Assembly (NCBI GenBank): GCA_018340805.1
Contig: JACMZG010001914.1
Coordinates: 18,753,460-18,817,459 of the forward strand
DNA from: Microvelia longipes
Taxonomy: Eukaryota; Arthropoda; Insecta; Hemiptera; Veliidae
Length of the DNA stretch: 64,000 nt
Direction: 5' to 3'
Every line of letters starts with the position of its first letter. Positions within the stretch are counted from its first letter, which is position 1. The notes under the pieces were generated by a model, which was not told the origin of the DNA, did not search any database, and saw nothing but the letters and a program-made list of their open reading frames with translations. Below are positions 9,297-23,880 of this stretch, one piece after another. The translations under genes were made by a program, and so were the position numbers.

Positions 9297-12200
9297 CTGA
9301 AATCAGAAAAAAATGTATACATGTTATTTGGAAAAAATGAACTAATGCTGATAATGAGATAAACTTGGTACACTTATTGGTCTCTATAATATTGGACTAA
9401 ATGCGTGCCAATATTTAAAAGGATTCAATCATTTTTGTTTTATGAATTTTCAAAATTTTTACTGAGTTATCAATGAAAGTTAATGGCATTGTAAACAATC
9501 TCTCAACTAGACCCAAAGAATGATTTTCATACCAAGTTTTAACTTTCTAGCATTATCAAACTGGGAGCTACAATGATGACAGACAGAACCATATGCAAAC
9601 AGAAAATTTTGTAAAAACCACTCAGAAGGTGTTAAAACATCTGAAAAGGATAATTTAGGTATTATGATAGATTCAGATTTTAAGTGCAAACACATATTAA
9701 CATCAGGGTTATTAAATCCTGGTTAAGCGATTTAAAAAAAAAATAAATCCCCTGCTAATTCCTTTGGCTGCAAAGTAAGAATCATCCTCTATAGGTCACA
9801 GAAGTCAAGCATTTAGGGAGGTCAGTAATTGGAATGGTAACCATTTAATCTAAAACTGGTTAGGTGGTAGGTGCAAACCTAGAGTTAACATGAGCTCTTA
9901 CAGATAAATACCAAAGTAAATAAATTATAAGTTATAATTAAATTATAATTATAAGTAAATAAATTACTAAAGTAATCCCACAGTAAGATATTGACAAGTT
10001 CAACTCCAATAACCCAATGTAGAAAAATGTAATGCTGGACATACACTGTAGAGAATACATACACTGAGAGCACTGTAGGGAATACTTACACTGAGCTGGA
10101 CATACATTGTAGGGAATGCTTACACTGAGCTGGACATACATTGTAGGGAATACTTACACTGGACATACATTGTAGGGAATACTTACACTGAGCTGGACAT
10201 ACATTGTAGGGAATACTTACTCTGAGCTGGACATACATTGTAGGGAATGCTTACACTGAGCTGGACATACATTGTAGGGAATACTTACACTGAGCTGGAC
10301 ATACATTGTAGGGAATACTTACACTGAGCTGGACATACATGTAGGGAATACTACACTGAGCTGGACATACATTGTAGGGAATACTTACACTGAGCTGGAC
10401 ATACATTGTAGGGAATACTTACACTGAGCTGGACATACATTGTAGGGAATACTTACACTGAGCTGGACATACATTGTAGGGAATACTTACACTAAGCTGG
10501 ACATACATTGTAGGGAATACTTACACTAAGCTGGACATACATTGTAGGGAATACTTACACTAAGCTGGACATACATTGTAGGAATACTTACCTAAGCTGG
10601 ACATACATTGTAGGGAATACTTACACTAAGCTGGACATACATTGTAGGGAATACCTTACCTAAGCTGGACATACATTGTAGGGAATACTTACGCTGAGCT
10701 GGACATACATTGTAGGGAATACTTACACTAAGCTGGACATACATTGTAGGGAATACTTACACTAACCTGGATATACATTATAGGGAATACTTACACTAAG
10801 CTGGACATACATTGTAGGGAATACTTACACTAAGCTGGATATACACTATAGGGAATACTTACACTGAGCTGGACATTCATTGTAGGGAATACTTACTCTG
10901 AGCTGGACATACATTGTAGGGGAATGCTTACACTGAGCTGGACATACATTGTAGGAATACTTACACTGAGCTGGGACACTACACATACATTGTAGGGAAT
11001 ACTTACACTGAGCTGGACATACATTGTAGGGAATACTTACACTGAGCTGGACATACATTGTAGGGAATACTTACTTGAGCTGGACATACATTGTAAGGGA
11101 ATACTTACACTGAGCTGGACATACATTGTAGGGAATACTTACACTAGCTGGACATACATAGACTTACACTGAGCTGGACATACATTGTAGGGAATACTTA
11201 CACTGAGCTGGACATACATTAGTAGAGGACATACATTGTACACTAAGCTGGACCATACATTGTAGGGAATACTTACACTAAGCTACATACATTGAGGGAA
11301 TACTTACACTAAGCTGGACATACATTGTACTTACACTAAGCTGGACATACATTGTAGGGATACTTACGCTGAGCTGGACATACATTGTAGGGAAACTTAC
11401 ACTAAGCTGGACATACATTGTAGGGAATACACACTACCTGGACATACATTGTAGGGAATACTTACACTAAGCTGGACATACATTGTAGGGAATACTTACA
11501 CTAAGCTGGAGGATACTTACACTGAGCTCCAACGGAGTCATCAGGGTCCCTTCCTTTGGCTCGGACATTCTTTGTCATACTATCATACTGTTGCTGTTCA
11601 ACCATTTTTTTCAATTTCTGTATCCTAGCTTCTAATTCCGGATTCCTCGGTTCATAAATAGGTTGTGGTAGACATATATCACTGATGCAAAGCAGTTCAT
11701 GGATACACAGCATACCCTATCAATTTAAACATCAACAAAACATAGTTTCACACCTAGAACCATAGAGATATATCGCTAGAGGGGACCTATAGGTTAAATT
11801 TTGAAAAATTGAAAAATTAACCTGACAACCTTTGCTAAAAATATAATCAGTTCAAAATTACAATAATTTACATAGTAGAACGTTAAAAATACAAATCAAA
11901 ACACAATCAATGTATGGGAAGCTGAAATTAATTGACTTAATTTAACCTTAACTCAAGGAGTTTTTAATGAGGTTACACAGAGCCCATGAGAGCCCAAAAT
12001 GATGTTTCAGGCCTCCCAATGTATTGAGATAGGCTTTGCCCCCTCTAGTATATGCCTCTATATATACCTCTATGCCTAGAACAATAACCTTCCAGATAGC
12101 AATACATGGTTTTAGTTATTATTTTGGTAGAACCAAAAAGGAGTATAGAGTTTGCCAAAAAAAAGTTATTAACTAAAATAATATCCATACAAAAAAGTAA

Positions 12201-13658
12201 AACATAAAGAAGAAGATATAAGTTTAATGAAGATCAATTAAGAAGAATCAAAAACCATGCAGGTATTTTAAAATATAAATTTCTTTAGGGGTCCTCCACA
12301 CCAGTTTCATTGATAAAACCATTGAGATATATTACAAGAGGGGGCTTAACCTATCTTAATACATTGAGAGTAGGGTTGCCAAATTTTTGGATCTAGAATC
12401 TAGTAGGTAGACCATTCCCCTCTCCAAAGCCTCTTCAGTCTTTAATACAATCTATGTAATATACCTTATCCCTTTAAAAAAATATTTAACCACAGAAATC
12501 ATACAAATTAAAAAAACAATCAAAGCATATATATTTTATTTAGAAACAAAATAAATGGTGTCAGCAAACTTTTACTAACATTTTTGGACTTGCAAACTGC
12601 AGCTTTTATACTTTACTGGCTGCACAGAGTTGACATACTGTAAATTCACTTAAATCAAGTTATTTGACCTTTAGAACCACACCAAAGCAATAGTGCCTCA
12701 AAATGATACAAATTTAATAATAAAATCACTCTAAGCTAAGTGAAGATCGCATCTACTCTAATTCTTGTCTTCTTTAAGAGAACATTAAAATATTTATTGA
12801 TCAACATTTGAAATGGGACTTTCATATTAACAGTTTAATAATAAAAAAAGCAAGACAATTTAGTCATGTTTTCTTTAGTATTCGAAGATTTGCCAATAAA
12901 TTAATCTTGCATGTCCCTGTATTTTGATACCATACACATTACAGTATGGTGTAGTAAGTTGGAGTGGAGCAGGTATTACATTTCTCAACAGTCAAAAAAT
13001 GATTATACAAATAATTATATTAATAGTTAATACTCTTAGTGCCCAACCTTACTATTAATATGAGGAACAACAAAAGAAATTATAATAAAAATAATTCTTA
13101 AAAAATAGTTAAATTACAGGACAGAAAAACTATTTAAAGATTTTAAAGTCCAAAATTTATAGAAATTAATAAAATTTTAAGTCTATAGCTGTACAAAAAA
13201 TGCTAGTAATTACCAGTCTACACTAGTGCATTAGTAAAACAAATTTCTTACAATTATTAGTAAACTTGTAGCTTTTACTTAAAGTATACAAGACTTATAC
13301 TTTCGTGAAACAGGGCCCAGGTCTCAATGAATAAGATGAGCCCTTTGATCATGAGAAGGCTTGTTGAGACTAGCCTAAGTTAATGTTTTGAAATAATATC
13401 AGAAGATGAGTTATTAAACAAACTATTAAGTAAGTGAATAAAATGTGAACAATAATTTCATCTATTTAAGTATAAAAAACTAAAATATACCTTGAAGTAA
13501 TCATTGAGCATTCTGAAGCTTTCAGGAGAAGCAGTTTTTTCACTAATTATCTGTTTTATTTCATCAGGTGCATCATCACTCATAAGACAATTTTTTATAA
13601 GTTGAACTCCTTCGTCGCTTAGTTTCACTTCAAAATTACTTCGCCCCGATAATGCCAT
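8998..13658 (-). CDS. TMEM199: TMEM199/VMA12-like V-ATPase assembly factor (gene span)
   Basis: TMEM199 is the animal counterpart of yeast Vma12p, an ER/ERGIC membrane protein needed to assemble the V0 sector of the proton-pumping V-ATPase. Three exons join in phase: 13491-13658, 11521-11716 and 8998-9296. They give about 220 residues with a cytosolic N-terminal region, the family signature EPRNPELEARIQKLK and two C-terminal membrane helices. Intron 2 contains a minisatellite of about 1.5 kb that starts exactly at the exon 2 donor. Intron 1 contains a hAT-like MITE. The next gene upstream, BLOC1S5-like, ends about 355 bp away on the same strand, so the TMEM199 promoter must lie in that short interval. 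Confidence 0.88.
9310..9700 (+). repeat. 5S-like repeat family, middle and 3' part
   Basis: The stretch contains aactaatgctgataatgaga, ctgggagctacaatgatgac and aaccactcagaaggtgtt in the family order. It lacks the left end with the 5S-like module. It sits in TMEM199 intron 2, immediately upstream of the exon 3 acceptor. Confidence 0.6.
10032..11520. repeat. 34-bp minisatellite carrying repeated splice donors
   Basis: About 40 tandem units of roughly 34 bp (plus strand: ggacatacattgtagggaat followed by acttacactgagct) fill this part of TMEM199 intron 2. Variants have ctaagct in place of ctgagct, and some units are shortened. Read on the gene's own strand, nearly every unit contains CTCAGTGTAAGTATTCC. 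That is the same sequence as the true exon 2 donor at 11515-11524, which differs only just outside the core (GTAAGTATCC). The last unit merges with the exon end without a gap. Short reading frames across the array (rich in YVQLSVSIPYNVCPAQCKYS) are repeat translations, not genes. Confidence 0.95.
11521..11716 (-). CDS. TMEM199: TMEM199/VMA12-like gene, exon 2
   Basis: The exon runs from an acceptor (TTGATAG) at 11717 to the donor GTAAGT at 11520-11515. It encodes 65 residues containing LCIHELLCISDICLPQP and EPRNPELEARIQKLKK, the strongest TMEM199 signature (compare LHELLEGSEIYLP and PPRNPELVARLEKIK). The last nine or so exon bases (GAGCTCAGT) are themselves minisatellite unit sequence. Confidence 0.88.
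11761..12074 (+). mobile_element. hAT-like MITE with 8-bp target duplication CCTAGAAC
   Basis: The 314-bp element begins catagagatatatcgctaga and ends with the inverted counterpart (cccctctagt ... ctctatg). Exact 8-bp copies of cctagaac flank it (11753-11760 and 12075-12082), the mark of hAT insertions. No coding capacity. It lies in TMEM199 intron 1. Relatives lie at 12322-12376 (end fragment), 27665-27984, 58508-58738, 58973-59220 and 62570-63077. Confidence 0.8.
12083..13490. other. Remainder of TMEM199 intron 1
   Basis: Apart from a truncated hAT-MITE end at about 12322-12376 (gagatatattacaagagggg, tacattgagag), the sequence is AT-rich intron with no other recognised structure. Confidence 0.5.
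13491..13658 (-). CDS. TMEM199: TMEM199/VMA12-like gene, exon 1 (start)
   Basis: The ATG at 13658 opens 56 codons (MALSGRSNFEVKLSDEG ... RMLNDYFK) that end at the donor AAG|GTATAT (13490-13485), in phase with exon 2. This N-terminal part is poorly conserved in the family but matches in length and hydrophilic character. The assignment rests mainly on the correct phase and position before exon 2. Confidence 0.75.
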
Positions 13659-14013
13659 ATTTTTCTAAGCAGTTTGTTAACACAATGTAAATTTGTAATA
13701 ACAATTACTACAGTAAATCAGAAAAGCAATGATAAAAAATTTAGAAAAGGTTAAACAAATCTATGCAAAGGCTTTAATAGAAGTAAAACACTACAAATAG
13801 ATATTAATTTTAAGATAACAACCTGAGACACTTTGAAAATATTAAAAGAGAATCAGTAAAAGTATAAAGTCCAAAGGTTTTATTTATTCATTAAATATCA
13901 CTTGGTTTTATTTTATTTATTTTTATTATTACTAACAAATCTTTATTTTATTTTTTAGGGAAAAATGATTTAAAAGAATTTACTTTTACTACAATTTACT
14001 TTTTGATTAGGTG

Positions 14014-16392
<2,379 letters not shown>

Positions 16393-16599
16393 ATTGAGTA
16401 CAAAAAATGGGTACAAATTAAAATACTTTTTATATCTAATATATATAATACAAAATAAAAATAGACAATTTTTAGAAATATAAAAAAGCAAGTAATACAT
16501 GTGAGTAAAGTATAATGTAAGTAAACTTACATAAAATAAAGTTTAAATTGAATAAATACAAGGTTTTTATCAAATCTAAAATATTTTAATTGTTACTAT

Positions 16600-16770
16600 T
16601 CCTCATTTATACTGTAGGTATACAGGAAAAATATTGTGTTTGCAAAAAAAACATCTGAATTTATCCGTTTCAGGTGTTTTTAAGGCCTCCTATGTGGTTT
16701 TCACAAAGTTGTCTATATGTATGTGTGTGTCTAATATTTTAGCTCCCAGCATATTTATGCTAGAGAAATG
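16600..16770 (-). repeat. 5S-like repeat family, 3' end fragment in reverse
   Basis: Reverse-complement of the family right end: cctcatttatactgtaggta, tgtggttttcacaaagttg and a tgtgtg run followed by tttagctcccagcat. Confidence 0.65.
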
Positions 16771-16874
16771 AAACGTAAATCATTAGTTGTTTTGACGGAG
16801 ATTTTGTGTTACAGACTCATCATGATGTTTAATAAAAACACTAGAATTAAAAACAATTAATATATTGTCAACCA

Positions 16875-17040
16875 CAATAGAATAAAAAAATTATAACTGA
16901 CTGGTTTTGACTTTACCTCATTATCAGAGCTGTTTGCAGAATCAAACCTTTAACAGGTTAGAGTCTGTTAACAGCTCTGATAATGACATAAAGTCAAAAC
17001 TAATCAGTTATATTTTTTAATACTATTGTGGTTGGTACAA
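16875..17040. mobile_element. Hairpin MITE about 165 bp
   Basis: Two arms of about 70 bp are inverted copies of each other: gactggttttgactttac and cattatcagagctgtt on the left, aacagctctgataatg and ataaagtcaaaactaatcag on the right. The loop is around 16940-16965. It lies between two further inverted blocks at 16820-16870 and 17484-17530 (gatgtttaataaaaacacta and its complement), so several foldback units are stacked here. Confidence 0.65.
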
Positions 17041-17087
17041 TTAACAAAATATTTAAGAATTAAGATTTAATGAACTGTGAGTTTAAT

Positions 17088-17479
17088 GAGGTAAGAATAA
17101 TAATGAAGACAGCAGTCCTAGTTTTTGTTAGTTTAATTTATTACATCAGAGCTTTCGTACAAGCGATGCTTGGCATCCTCAGTGAATCTAATAACAAGTA
17201 AACAAAACCATAAACCAATTACAAAAAAACAGTAATAAAAATATACATACCAAACAAGGCAAAAACATTTCAAAACAAATGCAAGTAATATTAAAATAAT
17301 CATAGCCCAAACTTACAATAAGTAATATAGTTACACCACCACATATGTAAAACAACAGTTAATAGCATCAAAACCAAAAGTTAATATTAAAAAAGTAAGT
17401 AAATCATAAAAACATTACTTGTTTTGTTGTTTAAACTAACAAAAACTAGGACTGCTGTCTTCATTATTATTCTTACCTC
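17088..17479. mobile_element. MITE with 49-bp perfect inverted ends
   Basis: Positions 17088-17136 (gaggtaagaataataatgaa ...) and 17431-17479 are exact inverted copies over about 49 bp. The interior has no coding potential and carries a subterminal word (gagctttcgtacaagcgatg) related to those near 5950 and 18790. The identity of the arms suggests recent activity or ongoing conversion between arms. The target duplication is not clear because the flanks are themselves inverted repeats. Confidence 0.75.
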
Positions 17480-17607
17480 CTTAACAAAATATTGTTTTAA
17501 TTTTAGTGTTTTTTTATTAAACATCATGGTGAATTGAAACGAGGTACAAATCAATCTTTTGGTCTAGTTGTGCTATCCAGAAAATATGATGTTTCCGTAA
17601 TAAACTA

Positions 17608-18305
17608 CTGAGTGGTTCAATGCAAACAAACTTGTTGCAAACCCTGACAAAAGTCAAACTATCCAGTTCAATCTGGATAAAAGAATTAAGTCCACTAATG
17701 TAACTCTATTAGGAATCAAAATTGATTCCAAGTTGGTATGGTCAGATCACACATCTCTACTCTGTAAATCAGTCGCTAAAAATCTTTATCCGATTAGGTT
17801 CATGAGAAACTTATTTGATCAGCAACAACTTGTTCAGCTTTATTACGCACTGATACATTCCAGATTAACTTATGGATTAGAGATATGGGGATGTTCAGCT
17901 GATATAGAGAGAGTTCTCATTGCCCAGAAACGTGCTATCAGAGTCATATGCAAATTACCACCTATGAAATCATGCAAGGAATACTTCAGGGAACTTGGAA
18001 TCTTGACAGTGATTGGCGAATACATTTTAGCTTGTGTATTACGAACAGCAGCGCTTAACTTACCTAAGGTTTCCGATTGCCATAATCTCAATACAAGGCA
18101 AAAGAATGACATAATGTTGCCATACAGACGAGTGGAAAGGACCAAAAGAGATCCTGATATCACAGGCATTCAATTGTATAATGCATTGCCAGATATTTAT
18201 AAGATCTTGGATTTAAAAACCTTGAAAAATGAGCTAAAATTTAAATTAATAAAAATTAGTCCATATTCTCTAAATGAGTTTTTTGAAAATATTATTTCTA
18301 AATGA
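17608..18305 (+). pseudogene. Non-LTR retrotransposon reverse transcriptase, C-terminal fragment
   Basis: A single open frame (the reading frame continues upstream of the ATG at 17733 back to about 17608) encodes EWFNANKLVANPDKSQ, TNVTLLGIKID, YYALIHSRLTYGLEIWG and QKRAIRVICKL. These are the thumb and post-RT motifs of Jockey/I/R1-type LINE polymerases. The catalytic palm (YADD) is absent, so this is a 5'-truncated copy. A short 3' UTR follows and ends in attcattcattcattc (about 18379-18396), a typical LINE tail. It is not a host gene. Confidence 0.85.
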
Positions 18306-18399
18306 TGTACTCATTGTAAGTTTTGTAAATTATTTTTTGACATTGTAAAGCAAATCTATTTTGTAATTACAGAAATATATTCATTCATTCATTCAATAA

Positions 18400-19677
18400 T
18401 GACTAAGTAAAAACCTGTAATGATTAGCAAACATTTTGAAAAATCATAGAACACAACAAAATGTTCGATGAACGATCTTCATGACCCCCAGTCTCATAAG
18501 CTAATTTTTCTTTGAAAATTTGCTAAAACACAAAATTTAGGCAGCTAGGGCCAGCTTTAGTAATTTGGTCGTTCCATAATAATGCCGGTCCTCCAAGGTA
18601 GCTAAGAAGAAATAGTATAAATAAATAGCTAAGAGAAAATATTTTGCTAATTGGTCACAATCAGTAAGACTATAACTGATGTAACAGTGATTAAAACAAC
18701 TGGAGTACAAAATATTTACTTCATTATTAGATACTAGTTATGACAATTTGTTCATTTTATAACCTTTTGTAAATAATCAATACAAAAACTGGATTTCAAC
18801 CTAAACGGTCATCATCAGTGCCGTAGTAAAGAATACATAGATATAGGTGAGTCTTATGCTATCAAGACTAAGACGGCTATCATAAGACTCACCTACACTA
18901 ATTATCTAATTAATTATTAATTAGATAATTAATCACCTAATAATTAATCATCTAATTAACATAAACTTTTGTGCTTGTCTGATTAAAAAAGTTTCTTTTG
19001 TTTTTGATTTTGATAATCTCTTTTAAATTCAATTTAATTTTCCTTGTTAAATTCAATGATACATGCACATTTTTAAATGCCCCAACAAGCCAATTTTTCT
19101 TTTGGCATATTTTCAGAAAATTTTCAAAGAAAAATTAACTTAGGGTAGTGGTAGAAAAATAATGGGGGTAGGGGTCAATTTTTTGGCTAATAGAACTTAC
19201 TGCCCTATTAGCAAGAAATTTTATTTTGTCTCACACATAATTTATACCTTGACATCATAAATAATTGTTTACATTCTTTTAGGCCAAGGAAGATTTAATT
19301 TAATCCATTGAGAATCGAATTTACACAGTAGGCAAACTTATTCTGGTTAACTAGGGTTGCCAGGATTTAGGCGGGACAGTCCCAATATTGGACCGTAAAT
19401 GCCTGTACATTTTAACTAAAAGTAATAGTTTTAATGCGATTATACGTTTGCGCTACATTAGCTAATATGTACAGTCACGTAGACGTACATTTCTGTTAAA
19501 ATCCTATAATCAAAAATGGTCAACTCCGCTAAAATTTAAGAATTTGTGTTTATGCAAATGGCTGTTAAAACACCCAGTTGAGTAATTACAGAGTAGCACT
19601 CTCGTTAAATATGTTCATAAAGAAGTAGCAGAAACGCCGCTCAAATTTAAAATACCCCCGAAACTAAAAATTTACCA
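18400..19677. other. Repeat-derived non-coding stretch
   Basis: A short hairpin (aggtgagtcttatg with its complement) lies at 18845-18893, next to the word acggtcatcatcagtgcc shared with other MITE-like units. An AT-rich palindromic stretch (taattagataatt) follows at 18898-18960. No exon was supported. Confidence 0.45.
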
Positions 19678-19679
19678 TA

Positions 19680-20083
19680 CAGTCTATCGTTTTATTTAAA
19701 AATCTCCAAGGTCATAAGTATTTTGGGGATTAACCAATCAGAGAAGCCGCTGCCAACCTCTCACTTAAAAAGAGAAAAAAATCCCTACCACAATAACCGC
19801 TGTAGGGGAAAAAACCTTCTTTCCGGCAATCGTTCACTTTGTATGTGGTTCTTCTATTGATTACATCGTTTTAAAAACTACTTTCAAATTAATCTTAAAA
19901 ATGATATTTTAAATGAAACTACACAAAAGAAATGTAAAAAAACATCGCCAAGAAAATACAGGTAAAATAACCTGATTTGTTTACATAGTTTTTTCTCGCC
20001 CCCTTCTTGCAGGGATTTTATTTCTTAATAATCACTGGTGTCTGAACTGACCTGTCAAGATTTTTAAACTAAACGATAGACTG
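19680..20083. mobile_element. MITE flanked by TA (Tc1/mariner-like)
   Basis: The ends cagtctatcgttt and its inverted counterpart (aaacgatagactg) bound a 404-bp element, each flanked by TA. Inner arms share aatccct words. No coding capacity. Confidence 0.65.
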
Positions 20084-20085
20084 TA

Positions 20086-22689
20086 GATCTTGTTTTTAAT
20101 TTTAATATAAATATAAAATATTAAATGAGCAAACATTTATAGTATACAATAGATAGTAATAAACAGCAATTCTAATGAAAGAAATCTATATTTTCAAAAC
20201 TAAATATTCTTTTTATCATTTAAAATTATTTTTAATTTATGTTTGGTTCGTGAACAAGCTTGTCATAATTTAGAGTCGAAGTGTTAACGTTACGAAGAAT
20301 TCAATTTGCTTAACTTGAATATGCAACATGGCTATAAAGTTATTGCTTTTATTAATAAGTTTCTGCAGGATTAAAGTCATTCTTAACAGCTGAGTAGCAT
20401 AGATGGACTACTACCCCCCGCTAGCTTAGATCTATCCTGCTCGATCTTGGCTAAAATCTGACAACCCTTCGGTTAACATCTGGAATTTTTTAGTGCATTT
20501 ATCACTAAGTAAGAATAGTTTTCATTAAAAAAAGATAATGAAGCTAACCTCTTACAACTTATTTAATTAACATTACGAAACTCGCCGAAAAACATGAAGG
20601 CAATATTACCTCTTGTTACACCTGAAATACCACATACCTTTTAATACAGATGACAGCATATTAACTCATTCTATTCTTGCTTAATTGCCTATTTTAAAAG
20701 CTAATAAATCTTTAAACTAAAAATAAATAAACATAAATTAATTAACTTTAACAAAAAAATGATATTATATTTTATTTGATAAAAACTTAGGATAAAAAAT
20801 ATGATAACAAAATTACTTCTTCTTGTTCTTCAGTTTTTTACTGTCAAAAATTAACTAAGCAGACAATAATTCTGTTTTACTTATGAGAATTAATTATGAC
20901 TTTGCTAAACTAGATTTTTACTTTTATATCTCCTATAGTAGGAGGGGGAGCAATAAAAAAGGAGGGACACCCACTTTTTTATATAAATGTCCTGGTTTCA
21001 ATACCTACATATCCCATAAATTGAAAAAAGTTGGTGTCTGTTTGAATGTGCATATTTCTTGTAATCATGACACAGGCCAAAAGGCTCAACTTAATTGGAT
21101 GAAACTTATTAACTCATTTTCCAGCTTATTAAAGCTGTTAACAAACTTCTTAACAGCGTGGGATAGTTAAAATAGAGCTGAGGAAATAATGGGGTTGGTC
21201 TGATACAGGTGTCATTTAACAACTAGGACTAACCTCATAAAAAGCTTCTTCAAATTATATTCCTACACTGTTTACCTTTATATATGTGTGGAATACAACA
21301 ATAAAAAAAAAATCAAGTCAAGTGGGATAAGATTATCGGCTAAACCCACCTAGGCATCTCAAAATAGCAGTTCAACACAAAAATGATTAATCCAAATATT
21401 TGCTATACATAATAATGACCAATTTCAAGAAGATAATCGCGTTGTTAAAATGGTAAATAAAAACTAAATTCACTCCGACCAGGGACTATTACCTACTTTG
21501 TTAATAATTCTAACTACTTCGTGTTCCCACCTTCTGTGCATATTTTCTGGCATTCTATACCAATTATATTCTTTGAACCCAACACATGACTTATGTCACA
21601 ACATATGCCAGGTTTTTTGTGCTACAGGTAAAATAAACTGTCTCTACAGTAATCCACCTCACTGATAACTATATTTATCTATGATCCAGCAAAAAATTGA
21701 GTAGTAATCAAACATGACAGTTCTGAACAGACTTTATCAGGAAGAGTAAACATGTGTAATCTACCAGCAGGTTACTGCATTTAAGCATGCAGATGTCAAA
21801 CCCTCAATAATATTAGTGTTCAATAATAAAAACAAGGAAGTAACAAAAGATTAAAAAAGAAACCATAATAATAAAAAACAACATCAATGAAATGATTTTA
21901 TATTTTGCAAAGATAGCTTTTTCTGGTAATTTGTTTTTTGAACACATTGTTTTTCCAATATTTACCTATAAAATTTGTTGAATAAATAATGTTTTAAATA
22001 ATAACTACCAAAAGAAATAGAATAATGCAGTGATTGAAATTAGACACAACCCAGCTACTTGTGGCATATTACACTTGAGCTGGCTTCGCCAAACACAATA
22101 AAAACGCCCAAACTCCAACCTTTGGCTAGCTTGGCCTCTAGTAGTAAGCAGAAGCTATAAGACTGAGTTTGTTTAAACAGTTTCTTTGTTAATATTGCCA
22201 TTAGCCATAAACAGATTGATTAATGGCAGAATTGGAACACTCTAATTGGTTTGATTTGCATAAAAGTACTATTATTTACTATAACTACTGATTTGTAAAC
22301 AATTTTTTAGTTATAGTTACAATTCTGTATTTTGGATGTTTTCGTTCAAAACAAATTAATTTGAATGAAAACAATAGTTTAGTTTTAAGCAGTTTCTCTA
22401 GGATAACCTAGTTTCTATTTATAAAATGAAAGTTTAAAACTTTTTCAACCAGATCATCATTTTAATCTTGATGATTTGAATCATGGAGCTAATTCTGTAT
22501 CGATTGACTAATATTTCCTTTTAGATAAGTAATTTAAGGAAATTACTCAAATTAGAAATTAAAGTAATTTACACTCAAGATGATAAGACAAATGTTTTAA
22601 TACCATTTACCCAATTTTTCTAACTCAGTGCCAAACTTTTCCCACTCACTTGCTTTGTGAGTGGGAAAATGTCGGCTACGCAGACATTG
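20086..22689. other. Non-coding, repeat-rich stretch
   Basis: At 21030-21120 there is a copy of a dispersed unit (catatttcttgtaatcatga) also found twice at 50117-50222 and 50357-50461. A degenerate MITE (gtgggatagtt, aacctcat) is at 21155-21245. The 95-codon reading frame at 20883-21170 crosses these repeats and is not accepted as a gene. Confidence 0.45.
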
Positions 22690-22697
22690 CGTATCCC

Positions 22698-22848
22698 ACC
22701 TAAAATCACAGCAGACATTACATACCTTTGCCAAAATCACCACAGATATTGTGTATCCCTGCCAAAATCACCACAGATATTGTGTATCCCTGCCAAAATC
22801 ACCGCAGATACATTGTATCCCTGCCAAAATCACCGCAGACATTGAGTA
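22698..22848. repeat. 31-bp minisatellite, about five units
   Basis: Tandem units of gccaaaatcaccacagatat plus tgtgtatccct, with small substitutions. The two overlapping reading frames here are repeat translations. Confidence 0.9.
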
Positions 22849-23214
22849 ACCCAGCCTGAATGGCTTAGCTATTCAAGAACCAGCATAGTACTCAGACTCA
22901 AGTAGTGATTATGAATACAGCCCTTAATTATGACATAAACAAATAACATAATTTTATAACATATGTTATAAAAATCAGCTGTATTAAATATTTTTAGGAA
23001 AAATCCTTCACAGGAAAATGATACCCAACTTTGTATGAATAAAAATTAGAAAAAATATACTTATCTGTGAATAAATCAGGCTCATAACTTCTTTTACATT
23101 AAAATTAAGATTTAGATATTTTAAACAGTACAATGTCAGAAAAAAAATATACACTGACCTGGACAATTAACAACAGTATTAGAACACTGTATTATAGCAA
23201 TAATGAAACTAAAA

Positions 23215-23333
23215 AATTCAATGCTTGATTATAAAAGTAAACAAAATGCAATGCTTGATTATAAAAGTAAACAAAATTCAATGCTTGATTATAAAAGTAA
23301 ACAAAATTCAATGCTAGATTATAAAAGTAAACA
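23215..23333. repeat. 30-31-bp minisatellite, four units
   Basis: Four tandem copies of aatgcttgattataaaagta aacaaaa with one or two differences. The MLDYKSKQN repeat peptide is its translation. Confidence 0.92.
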
Positions 23334-23880
23334 ATGCCATCTTAATTCTTCGTTATGCGACTATTTACGCATAAAATTATGCTGTTATATATAACTACAG
23401 ATTTTTTAATATTCTCATTTTTTTACAAACAGCTAATTTATATAAATATTAATTTAATATATTTTACAGTTAAATAAAATTCTTAATTTTAAAAATTCCT
23501 ATAAAAACATTTAATACTTGGGGTTACTTTGTTTTGTTCTGCAATTTTGAGTTTTTTCTAATTTTTTTTAACAATTTTTATAAAATTTTACAACACTGTT
23601 TTTTTTATCACTAGAAGTTTGTTTTATACAAAATGTATCACTACTGTATTTTTGTAATTCTTTCAATTAAAATGATAATTTTTATTATTATTTTGAATTT
23701 ATTGATATTGATTCAGAAGTAATGAATAAATAAAATGAAAATGTGCTGCAGTACAATTTTAATAAATAAAAAAAAAAAATGCCACAATTTTCAGATTCGT
23801 TAAATTTTTTCAACCTCCCCTTGTTTTTAAAACAGACCTCATACTCTACAAAGTGACAAGATGTAATAAACAATAATAAA

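Noticed and set aside
10846..11058. Frames reading YVQLSVSIPYNVCPAQCKYS as a repeat protein
   Set aside because: They are translations of the 34-bp minisatellite. The unit length is not a multiple of three, and no start or promoter context was seen.
10032..11520. CRISPR array
   Set aside because: The repeats are directly tandem without unique spacers, there are no cas genes, and the setting is a eukaryotic intron.
22657..22849. 62-codon frames from repeated HHRYCVSLPKSPQ as a gene
   Set aside because: Two overlapping frames of one 31-bp minisatellite, both open by chance.
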